Source of the DNA: Lysobacterales bacterium | GTDB taxonomy: Bacteria; Pseudomonadota; Gammaproteobacteria; Xanthomonadales; Rhodanobacteraceae | Reading direction: 5' to 3' | DNA length: 64,000 bases | Assembly: GCA_015655335.1 (NCBI GenBank) | Contig: JAATFF010000106.1 | Span: 1-64,000 of the forward strand | Shown: positions 1 to 10,330 of the stretch, one piece after another | How the letters are laid out: every line of letters begins with the position of its first letter | Numbering within the stretch: position 1 is the first letter of the stretch | Notes under the pieces: model-generated | What the model was told of the DNA's origin: nothing | Databases searched by the model: none | What the model saw: the letters and a program-made list of their open reading frames with translations, nothing else | Position numbers and translations under genes: made by a program

Positions 1-72
1 AAAAGAAACAAGGGGGGGGGGGTTTTGTTTTCCTTCCCCCCCCCACGGGGGAGAGGAGGGGGGGGAGGCGTC
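1..72. repeat. G/C homopolymer-rich low-complexity sequence at the window edge, possibly a contig end or assembly artefact
   Basis: Runs of 8-10 G or C around positions 13-70, unlike the rest of the window. Confidence 0.6.
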
Positions 73-204
73 ACGCTTGCGAAAACAGCTATTCAGAACG
101 CAGATCAAACGATGTATCACCTCGCAAGAATGGCCCCTCATCCCGGCCTTCTCCCCTAAGGGAGAAGGAGTGAATGCGCGGCATCCCTTTCGTTCTCGCT
201 CCTT

Positions 205-942
205 CTATTCATCACGCCAATCGCCCATACGGGCGCGCAGCCTTACCAATGCCTGACCGTGGATCTGACACACGCGCGATTCCGTCACGCCGAGCACCAG
301 GCCGATTTCCTTGAGGTTCAATTCCTGTTCGTAGTACAGGGACATCACCAGTTGTTCGCGCTTGGGCAGCGTGCTGATCGCTTCGGCCAACGCCTCGCGC
401 AAGTCGCCCTGCTCGATGCTGTCTTGCGGACCGAGGCTGTCGTTATCGGCCACGTCCAGCGCACTGCCTTCGCCGCCCTCGCCGTCATCGGGCGCGGTCA
501 AGCTGAGCAGCCGCGCACCGGTCGCGTCGGCCAGTACCTGGTGATACTCCTCGGCGCTGATGCCCAGTCGTTTCATCACTTCGGCGCTTTCGGCGTCCGC
601 ACCGGTTTCGTTTTCGATCTGCCGCACGACTTCGGCCACTTCGCGGACCTTGCGATGCACCGAACGGGGAGTCCAATCGGTGCGCCGCAATTCGTCCAGC
701 ATCGCGCCGCGTATGCGGATACCCGCGTACGTTTCGAAGCTGGCCGCGCGGTCGGTCGTAAAATTTCGCGCTGCTTCCAACAAACCGATCATGCCTGCCT
801 GCACTAAATCTCCTACGTCAACGCTCGGTGGCAGTCGTCCCATCAAGTGATAAGCAATGCGCCGCACGAGCGGTGCATGCTTGCGCACCAATTGGTCCGC
901 GTCCTCGCGCTGCAGCTGCAGATATTCCGAAGCCACATTCAT
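205..942 (-). CDS. fliA: RNA polymerase sigma factor for flagellar genes (sigma28)
   Basis: Protein MNVASEYLQLQREDADQLVRKHAPLVRRIAYHLMGRLP...ESRVCQIHGQALVRLRARM; internal ATG at 942 chosen over the longer ORF. Confidence 0.95.
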   Translation of the reverse strand: MNVASEYLQLQREDADQLVRKHAPLVRRIAYHLMGRLPPSVDVGDLVQAGMIGLLEAARNFTTDRAASFETYAGIRIRGAMLDELRRTDWTPRSVHRKVREVAEVVRQIENETGADAESAEVMKRLGISAEEYHQVLADATGARLLSLTAPDDGEGGEGSALDVADNDSLGPQDSIEQGDLREALAEAISTLPKREQLVMSLYYEQELNLKEIGLVLGVTESRVCQIHGQALVRLRARMGDWRDE

Positions 943-943
943 G

Positions 944-1885
944 TCACCACCCCGCAGCCGGCACGCTCTGGCCGCTGAAAAAGGCAATACGTCCGAGATC
1001 CGGGTACGCGGGTTCTCCCCATGTATCGACCGCACCCGCCAATTGCTTGAATCCGATCGCCGCGCGACTGGATGGCCACAAATCGACCACCGCGCCCTGG
1101 CGACGGATCGCCTGCCGCAACCATTCGTCGTGCGGCACCATGCCCATGTAGTCGAGCGCTATGTCGAGGAAGCGTCCGCATACACGCGCCAGTTTTTCGT
1201 AAAGTTTTTTCGCGTCGGAGGCCTGGCGCACCATGTTGGCGACGATGTGGAAGCGCCGTACGCCGAAATCGTGCGCAAGGATCTTGATCAGTGCGTAGGC
1301 ATCGGTGAGCGATGTCAGCTCGTCGCACACCACGATCAGCACGTCGTCGGCCGCGGCGGCAAACATCGCCACATTGTCGGCCACGCCCGCGGCGGTATCG
1401 ACGACGAGGAATTCCGGCGGCTGAATCAATTCGTCGAAGGAGCGAATCACTGCCGCATGCTCGCCATTGCCCATCTTGGCCAATCGGCGCACACCCGAAC
1501 CGCCCGGAATCACTCTCAAGCCGTTTTGCGCGGGCATGATCAGGTCCTGCAGCGTGCAGTGCCCTTCGAGCATGTGCCCGACGTGCCGCACCGGCGTCAG
1601 GCCGAGTTGTACGTCGATGTTGGCAACGCCCATGTCGGCATCGAGCAACATCACGTCGCGGCCGGCCATGGCCATGCTCATCGCCAGGTTGACCGCCACG
1701 GTAGTTTTGCCGACACCGCCCTTGCCGCCGGCGACGGCAATCGTCCGCGTCGTGCGTCGCGCAGGCGCGGTTATCTTCAGATTCGCCGCCTGATGAAACA
1801 CCGGAGAAACGTCACGGTGCATCTGCGCGGGAGAAAACAGATTTTGCAAGCCTGCTGCTTGATTCACTTGCAATGCCTCGCTCAT
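944..1885 (-). CDS. flhG: MinD-like ATPase, flagellar number regulator FlhG/FleN
   Basis: Deviant Walker A GGKGGVGKTTVAVNLA; adjacent to flhF. Confidence 0.93.
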   Translation of the reverse strand: MSEALQVNQAAGLQNLFSPAQMHRDVSPVFHQAANLKITAPARRTTRTIAVAGGKGGVGKTTVAVNLAMSMAMAGRDVMLLDADMGVANIDVQLGLTPVRHVGHMLEGHCTLQDLIMPAQNGLRVIPGGSGVRRLAKMGNGEHAAVIRSFDELIQPPEFLVVDTAAGVADNVAMFAAAADDVLIVVCDELTSLTDAYALIKILAHDFGVRRFHIVANMVRQASDAKKLYEKLARVCGRFLDIALDYMGMVPHDEWLRQAIRRQGAVVDLWPSSRAAIGFKQLAGAVDTWGEPAYPDLGRIAFFSGQSVPAAGW

Positions 1886-3198
1886 AGACTCGCCACTGCC
1901 AGGCCGAAACGTTCGGCCATATCGAGATCCTCAGCGGCCGGACCCAGCCGCCGCTGTGTTTGCGCCGCACGGCACACCAGCACGCGCGCGTCGGCGGCGC
2001 TGATGTCTTCGGGTACGCGCTGTCCGTCGGTGGTGCAATCCAACGGCAGTCGATGGCGGATCAGTACCGACAGCACGCCGCCCAGGCTGGGCGCTTCATC
2101 GAGCTTGGTGGCAATGCACGCGCTAGGCTGCAACGGCAGATACGCGCGCACCGATTCATCCAGAGCCGATGCTTGTGCGTTGGCCGCCAGCACCAGGCAT
2201 GCACGCAACTTTGCGGTGCCGTGCGTACCGGCGTCGCGCAGCACGTCCATCTGTTGTTGCAGACGCGGATCGTTGCCGGATACGCCGGCGGTATCGACCA
2301 GCACGGTGTGGTGATCGCGCAGCAAGTGCAGCGTCTGCGCCAGACCGGCAGCGTCGTAGGCGGGATACACGCGCACGCCGAGCAAACGACCGTAGTGCTC
2401 CAACTGTGCGGCAGCGCCGATGCGATAGTGATCGGTGCTGACCAAAGCCACTTTGGCCGGCCCATGATTCATCACGGCGCAAGCGGCGAGCTTGGCGATG
2501 GTCGTGGTTTTGCCGACGCCGGTCGGACCGACCAGCGCGGTGACACCACCGCTATCGGCCAGACGGCGTCCGCTGACTTTCAGGCTGCGGCTAAGCAAGC
2601 CCAGCGGAAGATAACGCGCCTGATCCGCGTTGAGATGTTCGGGCAATTCGTCGATCAGCTGGCGCGCCACGTCGGTATCGATGCCCAGGCGGCTCATGTC
2701 GCGCAGAACGCGGGCGCGCATCGGACTGCGGCGTTCCATGTCGTTCCAGGCCAGACTGGAGAGTTGCTGTTCAAGCAATTGACGCAGGCCACCCAGCTCG
2801 GTGCGCATGCGGGCCGTTTCCAGCACGCTCTGCTCCACGATCGGCTGCAGCGTGGCGATCTCGCTCGGCGGCACCGGCATCGGCGGCGGCGGTGCGGCCA
2901 CGCGCGTTTCCTTGATCGGTTCTTTCGCGACATCTTTGGCGATGTCTTTCATGCGTTCTTTGGGTGTCTCTTTGACGACGTCCTTCTCCTTCACCGGCGG
3001 CCTCGACGCTTCCGGCGCGGGGGAGCTTTGGCGCACCGCTTCGCGCATCAGCGATTCGTCATAGTCGACGGCCGCGATGATCTCGATGCCTTCTTCGAGG
3101 CGGCGCGTGGAGAGAATCACCGCATCGGCACCCTGCTCCGCGCGCACATCGCGCATGGCCTGGCGCATATCCGATGCCAGGAAACGTTTGATCTTCAT
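1882..3198 (-). CDS. flhF: Flagellar biosynthesis SRP-like GTPase FlhF
   Basis: N-terminus MKIKRFLASDMRQAMRDVRAEQGADAVILSTR, GPTGVGKTTTIAKLA G1 motif; start placed at 3198. Confidence 0.95.
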   Translation of the reverse strand: MKIKRFLASDMRQAMRDVRAEQGADAVILSTRRLEEGIEIIAAVDYDESLMREAVRQSSPAPEASRPPVKEKDVVKETPKERMKDIAKDVAKEPIKETRVAAPPPPMPVPPSEIATLQPIVEQSVLETARMRTELGGLRQLLEQQLSSLAWNDMERRSPMRARVLRDMSRLGIDTDVARQLIDELPEHLNADQARYLPLGLLSRSLKVSGRRLADSGGVTALVGPTGVGKTTTIAKLAACAVMNHGPAKVALVSTDHYRIGAAAQLEHYGRLLGVRVYPAYDAAGLAQTLHLLRDHHTVLVDTAGVSGNDPRLQQQMDVLRDAGTHGTAKLRACLVLAANAQASALDESVRAYLPLQPSACIATKLDEAPSLGGVLSVLIRHRLPLDCTTDGQRVPEDISAADARVLVCRAAQTQRRLGPAAEDLDMAERFGLAVASL

Positions 3199-3317
3199 GA
3201 ATGACTCCAGGCGTCGGCGACGGATATCGCGTGTGCGAGAGCTTTTGTTTTCACGCTGATATCGATCATTCGATGCTCCAAGACTTATCTGTCGCCCAAC
3301 CGCTGTTCGTATTCGAT

Positions 3318-3350
3318 GTAGCAAAAAGTGCGTCCTGCACTTTTTGCTAC
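3318..3350. repeat. Hairpin with 14-bp perfect stem in the flhA-flhF gap
   Basis: gtagcaaaaagtgc-gtcct-gcactttttgctac. Confidence 0.8.
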
Positions 3351-3450
3351 TCGTCCAATCCAGCAACGCTGGCTTGGACTCCGATGAATCGATCACTTCG
3401 TGCTCGATTCACGGCGGATCCTCCTGATCCGCGCGCTTCCAGCTTTGCTG

Positions 3451-5541
3451 TCAGCGCCCGATCGCTTGTACAAGTCGCACACGGCGGTTGTCGGGCACCT
3501 CGTTGTAAGCAAGCACATGCAGGTTCTGCGCCACGTGGCGAGTGAATCGCGCCAGCCACGGACGCAGTTGCGGCTGCACCAACATCACCGCCGGTTCGCC
3601 ATTCGCCTCCTGCCGCCGCGTCGCCTCGGCCACGCTTTGTTGCAGGCGATCTGCGAGCCCCGGCTCTACCGCCGCACCTGCCGCACCACTGCTCGATAGG
3701 GATCCGAGCAAGATCTGTTCCAACTCCGGAGCGAGCGTCAGAACGGGGATTTCCGTGCCTAAACCCGCGATTTCCTGGACGATCTGGCGACCCAGCGCGA
3801 CGCGCACATAGGCGGTCAAGGCGCCGGGATCCTGACTCTGCCCCGCGTGCTCCGCCAAAGACTCGACGATGCTGCGCATGTTGCGGATCGGCACCCGTTC
3901 GGCGAGCAGGTTTTGCAGCACTTTCACCACCACGCCCAGCGAAAGGCGCTTGGGAACGAGGTCCTCGACCAGCTTCGGCGCGCTCTGCGCCAAGCGGTCG
4001 AGCAATTGCTGGACGTCCTGGTGACCCAGCAGCTCGTGCGCGTGGTTTTGCAGGATGTGCGAGAGATGCGTGGCGATCACCGTCGCCGGATCGACCACGG
4101 TGTAACCCAGCGCCTGTGCGTGATCGCGCTGGTTGTTCTCGATCCACACCGCTTCCAGCCCGAACGCCGGATCGCACGTAGCGACACCTTGCAAGGTGCC
4201 ATGCACGCGCCCCGGATTGATCGCCATATGGCGCTCGCTATAAACCTCCGCCTCGCCCATCGGCACGCCCATCAAGGAGATGCGATAGGTATTGGGACCT
4301 AAGTCGAGGTTGTCGCGAATATGCACCGCGGCGACCAGGAAACCCAACTCCTGCGACAACTTGCGGCGCACCGATTTGATCCGCGCCATCAATTCGCCGC
4401 CCTGGTTCTTGTCCACCAGCGGAATCAGTCGATAACCCACTTCCAGGCCGACCGGATCGACGCTGGCGACATCTTCCCAACCCAATTCCAGCCGCTCGGC
4501 GCTGGTCGGCGCCGGTAACGCTTCGGCCGATGCTTTCGCCATGCGCTCCTTGGTTTCGTGCTCGCGGCGAACCATCAGCCACGCCGATCCGCCGCACGCA
4601 GCGGCCAGCAACAAGAAAGCGATGTTCGGCATGCCGGGAATCAGGCCCATCACCGTCAACACCACACCGGCCACCGCCAGCGCGCGCGGCTGCGCGAACA
4701 CCTGCCCCACCATCTGCTTGCCCATGTCTTGCGACTTGGACACGCGCGTGACGATGATGGCGGTGGCGATCGACAACATCAGCGAAGGAACCTGCGCGAC
4801 CAGGCCGTCGCCGATGGTCAGCAAGGTATAGGTACGTGCCGCCTCCGCTGCCGTCAGACCGTGTTGCAGAATGCCGACAAAGAAACCGCCGACGATATTG
4901 ATCACCAGGATCAGGATGCCGGCCGTCGCGTCGCCGCGCACGAACTTGGATGCGCCGTCCATCGAGCCGTAGAAATCCGCTTCTTCGCGCACTTCCTGTC
5001 GGCGCTCGCGGGCCTGTTCCTGGGTGAGGAGGCCGGCGTTGAGATCGGCATCGATCGCCATCTGCTTGCCGGGCATCGAATCGAGGGTGAAGCGTGCGGT
5101 GACTTCCGATACGCGTGTGGCGCCCTTGGTGATCACCACGAAGTTGATGATGGTCAGGATGGCGAACACCACCAGGCCCACGGCGAAGTTGCCGCCGATC
5201 ACGAACTCGCCGAAGGCTTCGATCACCTTGCCGGCGGCGCCGGGGCCATCGTGGCCATGCAGCAGCACGACGCGGGTGGAGGCGATATTCAGCGCCAGTC
5301 GCAGCAAGGTTCCCATCAGCACCACGGTGGGAAACGCGGCGAATTCTAGCGGCCGCATCACGTACACCACCGCCAGCAGGATCACCAGCGACAAGGCGAT
5401 GTTGAAGCTGAAAAGAATATCCAGCACAAACGGCGGCAGCGGCAGCATCAGCATCGCCAACATGGCGAGCATTACGATAGGCGCACCCGCGCCGCGTCGG
5501 CTGGCTTGCTTGAAGGTATCGAAAACGCTTGCTGTGGCCAT
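3451..5541 (-). CDS. flhA: Flagellar type III export protein FlhA
   Basis: 696 aa; FHIPEP-family features, multiple TM helices then conserved soluble domain. Confidence 0.97.
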   Translation of the reverse strand: MATASVFDTFKQASRRGAGAPIVMLAMLAMLMLPLPPFVLDILFSFNIALSLVILLAVVYVMRPLEFAAFPTVVLMGTLLRLALNIASTRVVLLHGHDGPGAAGKVIEAFGEFVIGGNFAVGLVVFAILTIINFVVITKGATRVSEVTARFTLDSMPGKQMAIDADLNAGLLTQEQARERRQEVREEADFYGSMDGASKFVRGDATAGILILVINIVGGFFVGILQHGLTAAEAARTYTLLTIGDGLVAQVPSLMLSIATAIIVTRVSKSQDMGKQMVGQVFAQPRALAVAGVVLTVMGLIPGMPNIAFLLLAAACGGSAWLMVRREHETKERMAKASAEALPAPTSAERLELGWEDVASVDPVGLEVGYRLIPLVDKNQGGELMARIKSVRRKLSQELGFLVAAVHIRDNLDLGPNTYRISLMGVPMGEAEVYSERHMAINPGRVHGTLQGVATCDPAFGLEAVWIENNQRDHAQALGYTVVDPATVIATHLSHILQNHAHELLGHQDVQQLLDRLAQSAPKLVEDLVPKRLSLGVVVKVLQNLLAERVPIRNMRSIVESLAEHAGQSQDPGALTAYVRVALGRQIVQEIAGLGTEIPVLTLAPELEQILLGSLSSSGAAGAAVEPGLADRLQQSVAEATRRQEANGEPAVMLVQPQLRPWLARFTRHVAQNLHVLAYNEVPDNRRVRLVQAIGR

Positions 5542-5558
5542 ACGGAGTGCCTTGAGAA

Positions 5559-6698
5559 TTACGTTTCGCGGTAACGGCCCTGAAGCTCGGGATCGACGTC
5601 CGGCTTAGGTACCGAAGGAGCAGGCCCGCCACGTTCGACGGCCTGTTTCAACTGATAGACATAGGCAAGGATCTGCGCGACCGCCACGTACAACGCGGCC
5701 GGGATTTCATGGCCCAGATCGGTGGTGGCGTACAGCGCGCGCGCCAGCGGCGGCGCCTCGACCAAGGGAATGTTGTGCGCGGACGCCACCAGGCGAATCT
5801 GCTGCGCCAGGATATCGACGCCCTTGGCGACGACGCGCGGCGCGCGCATGCGCGCATCGTCATAGCGCAACGCCACCGCGAAGTGCGTCGGGTTCACCAC
5901 GATCACATCGGCCTTGGGTACGTCCTGGATCATCCGTCGGCGCGCCAATTGCTGCTGCATCTGGCGGATGCGACCCTTCATCTGCGGATTGCCCTCGGTA
6001 TCCTTGTGCTCGTCCTTCACTTCTTGTTTGGACATGCGATGGCGACGTCCGAAGTCGAAGCGCTGCCACACCGCGTCGATGCCGCCGATAACACCCAGCA
6101 CCACCGCAAACAACAAGCTTGCGTGCGCAACCAGCGATAGCGACTGCCCGACACCGGCACCGATCGCCTCGCCGCCGGTCGCCATGACCGACGCTTCGTC
6201 GTGGCGCAGCAGCAACACCAGCGCGCCACCGATGAAGAGAACCTTGATGAGCGATTTGGCCAGCTCGATCAGTCCGTTGAGCGAAAACAACCGGCCGAAA
6301 CCGGCGATGGGATCGAGCCGCTCGAACTTCGGTATCAATGCTTCCGAACTGAAATTGAGGCCACCAATCGCCACAGTAGAACCGACAGCGGCCACGAGTG
6401 TTACCGCGAAGATCGGCGTCAATAGCGCTAGAACCTCGCGCATCACCGCGCCCAGCACTTGCGATGTCAGGTGATCGCTGAACAGCGCTTCGCGCGAGTA
6501 GCCCATGCCAAGCGCGTAAATGTGTTGCATGTGCGCGTACATGGCCGAGCTGCCTGACATCAACATCACCGCGCCCGCCAGCACGACCATGGCGCCGGAC
6601 AGATCGCGCGAGCGAGGAACCTCACCTTTATCGCGGGCTTCCTGAAGGCGTTTTTCCGACGCTTGTTCGGTGCGATCTTCATTTTCGGTATCGGCCAT
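5559..6698 (-). CDS. flhB: Flagellar export specificity-switch protein FlhB
   Basis: MADTENEDRTEQASEKRLQEARDKGEVPRSRDL; NPTH autocleavage motif (VVNPTHFAVALRYD). Confidence 0.97.
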   Translation of the reverse strand: MADTENEDRTEQASEKRLQEARDKGEVPRSRDLSGAMVVLAGAVMLMSGSSAMYAHMQHIYALGMGYSREALFSDHLTSQVLGAVMREVLALLTPIFAVTLVAAVGSTVAIGGLNFSSEALIPKFERLDPIAGFGRLFSLNGLIELAKSLIKVLFIGGALVLLLRHDEASVMATGGEAIGAGVGQSLSLVAHASLLFAVVLGVIGGIDAVWQRFDFGRRHRMSKQEVKDEHKDTEGNPQMKGRIRQMQQQLARRRMIQDVPKADVIVVNPTHFAVALRYDDARMRAPRVVAKGVDILAQQIRLVASAHNIPLVEAPPLARALYATTDLGHEIPAALYVAVAQILAYVYQLKQAVERGGPAPSVPKPDVDPELQGRYRET

Positions 6699-6707
6699 GG
6701 CTCCTCC

Positions 6708-7475
6708 TCAGAACCCGGCCAGGTGTTGCATCAAACTCCATCCTGCGGTCTGCAACGCGCTGTACGCGCTGGCAAGTCCGCGCATGGCCAGCCACAACGC
6801 GATAAACCCCATGCAGATGCTGATCGGAAAACCGACCGCGAACAGATTCATCGACGGCGATGCGCGACTGGTTGCCGCGAAACCGATGTTCACCAACAGC
6901 AGCGCCGTCATCGCCGGCAACGCCACGCGCAGCGCACCCGAGAACAGATCGCCGCCTGCCATCACGATGGCGAACATGGATTTCTCATCGATGCCGGTCG
7001 CGCCGGGCGGCAGGCCGCGGAAGCTGTCGGCCAACAGCGAAATCACTTGCAGATGACCATTCATGGCCAGGAACAGCAACGTCACCATCACCAGATAGAA
7101 CTGACCCAGCACGGGCACCGTGGTATTGCTGGTGGGGTTCACCAATTCGGCAAAACCCAGGCCCATGCTTTGGCCGATCAGGATGCCGCCATAGGAAACT
7201 GCTTGGAAAATCAGCTGCAACACAAAACCGATGCTGCCGCCGATCAACACTTGCGACACCATCGTGGCCGCGCCGGTCGCACTGAACAGATCCATTTGCG
7301 TCGGCGCCAGCGGCGACAGCACCACCGTAAGCATCACGATGATGGCGACGCGAATACGCGCCGGTATCACCATGGCGCTGAAAATCGGCGCGATCATGCA
7401 CAGGCCGCCCACGCGACCCAACGCCCACAGCATGCCGGACACCCAATAGATCAGCGCCGACATCTGCACATTCAT
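6708..7475 (-). CDS. fliR: Flagellar export protein FliR
   Basis: [33 protein letters not shown]...; start at 7475 overlaps the fliQ end by 4 nt. Confidence 0.93.
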   Translation of the reverse strand: MNVQMSALIYWVSGMLWALGRVGGLCMIAPIFSAMVIPARIRVAIIVMLTVVLSPLAPTQMDLFSATGAATMVSQVLIGGSIGFVLQLIFQAVSYGGILIGQSMGLGFAELVNPTSNTTVPVLGQFYLVMVTLLFLAMNGHLQVISLLADSFRGLPPGATGIDEKSMFAIVMAGGDLFSGALRVALPAMTALLLVNIGFAATSRASPSMNLFAVGFPISICMGFIALWLAMRGLASAYSALQTAGWSLMQHLAGF

Positions 7476-7741
7476 TTGATCGCCCCCGGCAAGCCGACGA
7501 TGATGTCGTGCGTGAATTGAATCAGGGTGCGCAACATCCACGGCCCCACCAGCAGACCGACCACCGCCATCGCGAGAAGCTTGGGAATGAAGCTCAGCGT
7601 CATCTCGTGAATTTGCGTAGCTGCCTGGATGATGCCGACCAGCAAACCCACCAGCAGCGCGGTCAGCAACAACGGCGCGGCAACGATCATCGCCACATAG
7701 AGCGCGTGTTGGCCGAAGTTGATCACCCACTCCGGCGTCAT
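7472..7741 (-). CDS. fliQ: Flagellar export protein FliQ
   Basis: 89 aa, two TM helices, [26 protein letters not shown]. Confidence 0.95.
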   Translation of the reverse strand: MTPEWVINFGQHALYVAMIVAAPLLLTALLVGLLVGIIQAATQIHEMTLSFIPKLLAMAVVGLLVGPWMLRTLIQFTHDIIVGLPGAIK

Positions 7742-8562
7742 GTGTAGAAACTCCCCGCCAGCGTGCCGATCAACAGCGACCAGCCGTCGACCATCACGAA
7801 CAACATGATCTTGAACGGCAGCGAGATGATCGACGGCGACACCATCGCCATACCCATCGACATCAGCACGCTGGCCACCACCACGTCGATCACCAGGAAC
7901 GGGATGAAGAGCAGAAAGCCCATCTGGAACGCGGTCTTCAGCTCACTGGTGACGAAGGCCGGCATCGCCACACGAAACGGCACGTCTTCCTTGCTCGCAT
8001 AGGGCTGCTCTTTGGCGAGATGGGTGAACAGCTGCAAATCGGCATCACGCGTCTGATCGAGCATGAAGTGCTTGAAGGGCGCCGCCGCTGCGGGAATCGC
8101 ATTCTCGGCGCTCATCTGGTGATCCATGTACGGCTTGATGCCATCCTGATAAGCACGGCTGAGCACCGGCGACATCACGAACATGGTCAGAAACAGCGCC
8201 AGTCCCAGCAACACCTGGTTGGGTGGCGTGGACTGCGTGGCGAGCGCCTGGCGCAGAAAACTCAGGACGATGATGATGCGCGTGAACGACGTCATCATCA
8301 GCAGCACCGCCGGTAACATGGTGAGCACCGTCATCAGTGCGACTACTTGCAGCGACAAACTCCAGTTTTGGCCGGCACCCGCGTTTTGCACGGTCAGGAC
8401 GGGAATACCGGCCGATTGCGAAATAGGTGCGATCGGTGCAATCGACGTTATCGCCGAAGAGGTCGGGCTGGAGGTAGTCGTGGTGGTGGTCGCCGCATGC
8501 GCACCCACGGACATCAGCGCGAACAGGAACACGACGAGCCATCGGCGCAGCATCGTCTTCAT
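7738..8562 (-). CDS. fliP: Flagellar export protein FliP
   Basis: [30 protein letters not shown]...[21 protein letters not shown]. Confidence 0.97.
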   Translation of the reverse strand: MKTMLRRWLVVFLFALMSVGAHAATTTTTTSSPTSSAITSIAPIAPISQSAGIPVLTVQNAGAGQNWSLSLQVVALMTVLTMLPAVLLMMTSFTRIIIVLSFLRQALATQSTPPNQVLLGLALFLTMFVMSPVLSRAYQDGIKPYMDHQMSAENAIPAAAAPFKHFMLDQTRDADLQLFTHLAKEQPYASKEDVPFRVAMPAFVTSELKTAFQMGFLLFIPFLVIDVVVASVLMSMGMAMVSPSIISLPFKIMLFVMVDGWSLLIGTLAGSFYT

Positions 8563-8945
8563 GATTTTCGCCCCAGGCGGCCAAGCAATTCCGCGAAAGG
8601 CGTAACGGCAACAGGCTTCGGCGCCTCTTCCACCGGCAGCGTGCCTTCGTACACATGCAAGGCGCGTACACCGCCCGCACCGACACCGACCAACAAACGC
8701 TTGCCATCCGCTTCAATCAGCAACACGCGCTCGCGTGCACTGATCGGCATGGTTTCGATACAGCGCAACCGACGTCCGCCGATGAACTGGCGCGACTGCA
8801 GGCGCCTGGTCAACCAACCGGCGGCGAAGATCAGCACCACAATGCCGCCGAGGCTCAGCACCACGCGAATGAGTTCGCCGGTCACGTTGATATCGGGCAC
8901 GCTCACCATCGGTGCGCGCGCCAGCAGGGCCAGAGCAAGGCTCAT
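8559..8945 (-). CDS. fliO: Flagellar protein FliO
   Basis: Small membrane protein between fliN and fli[21 protein letters not shown] pattern. Confidence 0.9.
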   Translation of the reverse strand: MSLALALLARAPMVSVPDINVTGELIRVVLSLGGIVVLIFAAGWLTRRLQSRQFIGGRRLRCIETMPISARERVLLIEADGKRLLVGVGAGGVRALHVYEGTLPVEEAPKPVAVTPFAELLGRLGRKS

Positions 8946-9304
8946 CGCAGTTTCCGTACCCGTTCGGCGGGACTGATCACATCAGTCAGTCGAATACCGA
9001 ACTTCTCGTTGATCACCACCACTTCGCCGTGCGCCACCAGGGTGCCGTTGACGAATACATCCAGCGGCTCGCCCGCGGCGCGATCCAGTTCCACCACCGA
9101 GCCCTGGTTGAGCTGCAACAGGTTGCGGATGCTGATGCGCGTGCGGCCGACTTCCATGGCCAGCGTGACCGGCACATCGAGAATCATGTCGAGACTGACG
9201 TCGGCCGTCTCGCCCGCACCTTCATTCAAGGTATCGAACTCAAGGCGCTGTTCGCCGTTCTTGGCAGCCTGAGTGCTCAGTGCGTTTTCGGAGCTCTGGT
9301 TCAT
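8942..9304 (-). CDS. fliN: Flagellar motor switch protein FliN
   Basis: SpoA domain: LDVFVNGTLVAHGEVVVINEKFGIRLTDVIS. Confidence 0.96.
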   Translation of the reverse strand: MNQSSENALSTQAAKNGEQRLEFDTLNEGAGETADVSLDMILDVPVTLAMEVGRTRISIRNLLQLNQGSVVELDRAAGEPLDVFVNGTLVAHGEVVVINEKFGIRLTDVISPAERVRKLR

Positions 9305-10317
9305 AGATTTTTTTCTTGAGTGAAGTCGAGAGAAGGAAGCGGTGCGCGCCGGCCGGCGGCGGCCTTGTAACGCACGGCATAGCGTCCATGGGTCTGGCCG
9401 TAATGGCCGCGGAATATCGGTACGTCTTCGGCGAAGACCGTGGTGACTTCTGGCAAGGTGATCGGAATTACGTCACCGATGCGCAAGCCGAGGAATTCGC
9501 CGATGTTGATCTGTGTCTCCAGCAGCAGCGAGCTGAGTTCGACTTCGGCATCCATCACTTCGTCGTGAAGGCAGTGGATCCAGCGTTCGTCGCGCTCGCC
9601 CATGCGGTCGCTTTGCACGCCCGCGTCGAGCATGGTGCGGATCGGCTCAACCATCGAGTAGGGCAAGGTCAGGTGCACTTCGCCACCACCGCCATCCAGC
9701 TCGACATGGAAGCGCGACACCACCACCGTTTCGGTCGGGCTGACGATATTGGCGAACTGCGGATTGATCTCGGAATTGAGGAACTCGAATTGCACCGGCA
9801 TCACCGGCGCCCAGGCCTCGGTCATCGACGCGAATACTTCGTGGAGCAGAATCTGGATCACACGATTTTCGGTCGGCGTGAAATCGCGCCCTTCGATGCG
9901 CGCGTGATAGCGCCCGTCGCCACCGAAGAAGTTGTCGATCACGGTGAACACCAGTCGCGGCTCCATCACCGTGAGACCGGTGCCGCGCAGCGGCTTCAGA
10001 CGCATCAGGTTGAGGTTGCTGGGCACGGCCAGGCCGTGCACGTACTCGCTGAACTTCAGCATCTTAACGCCGAGTACGGACACTTCGCAGGTCTTGCGCA
10101 GCACGCCGAACAAGGCCGTGCGGAAGAAACGTGCGAAACGGTCGTTGATCATCTCCAGCGTGGGCAAGCGTCCGCGCACGATGCGATCTTGCTGGGTGAA
10201 ATCGAAATCGAGCACCGTGCCGGGCGGCGGCGGTATGTCGCTTTCGGTTTCGATCTTGCCGTCGTCGACGCCGTTGAGCAGGGCGTCGATTTCTTCCTGT
10301 GAGAGCAAGTCGCTCAT
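9301..10317 (-). CDS. fliM: Flagellar motor switch protein FliM
   Basis: MSDLLSQEEIDALLNGVDDG N-terminal CheY-binding motif. Confidence 0.97.
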   Translation of the reverse strand: MSDLLSQEEIDALLNGVDDGKIETESDIPPPPGTVLDFDFTQQDRIVRGRLPTLEMINDRFARFFRTALFGVLRKTCEVSVLGVKMLKFSEYVHGLAVPSNLNLMRLKPLRGTGLTVMEPRLVFTVIDNFFGGDGRYHARIEGRDFTPTENRVIQILLHEVFASMTEAWAPVMPVQFEFLNSEINPQFANIVSPTETVVVSRFHVELDGGGGEVHLTLPYSMVEPIRTMLDAGVQSDRMGERDERWIHCLHDEVMDAEVELSSLLLETQINIGEFLGLRIGDVIPITLPEVTTVFAEDVPIFRGHYGQTHGRYAVRYKAAAGRRAPLPSLDFTQEKNL

Positions 10318-10330
10318 CGTGCCGCCCCCG

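Noticed and set aside
857-2314. Long plus-strand ORF of 485 aa
   Set aside because: Antisense to fliA/flhG/flhF; Arg/His-rich translation typical of shadow frames in GC-rich genes.
9316-10302. Plus-strand ORF of 328 aa
   Set aside because: Antisense shadow of fliM with no recognisable domain.
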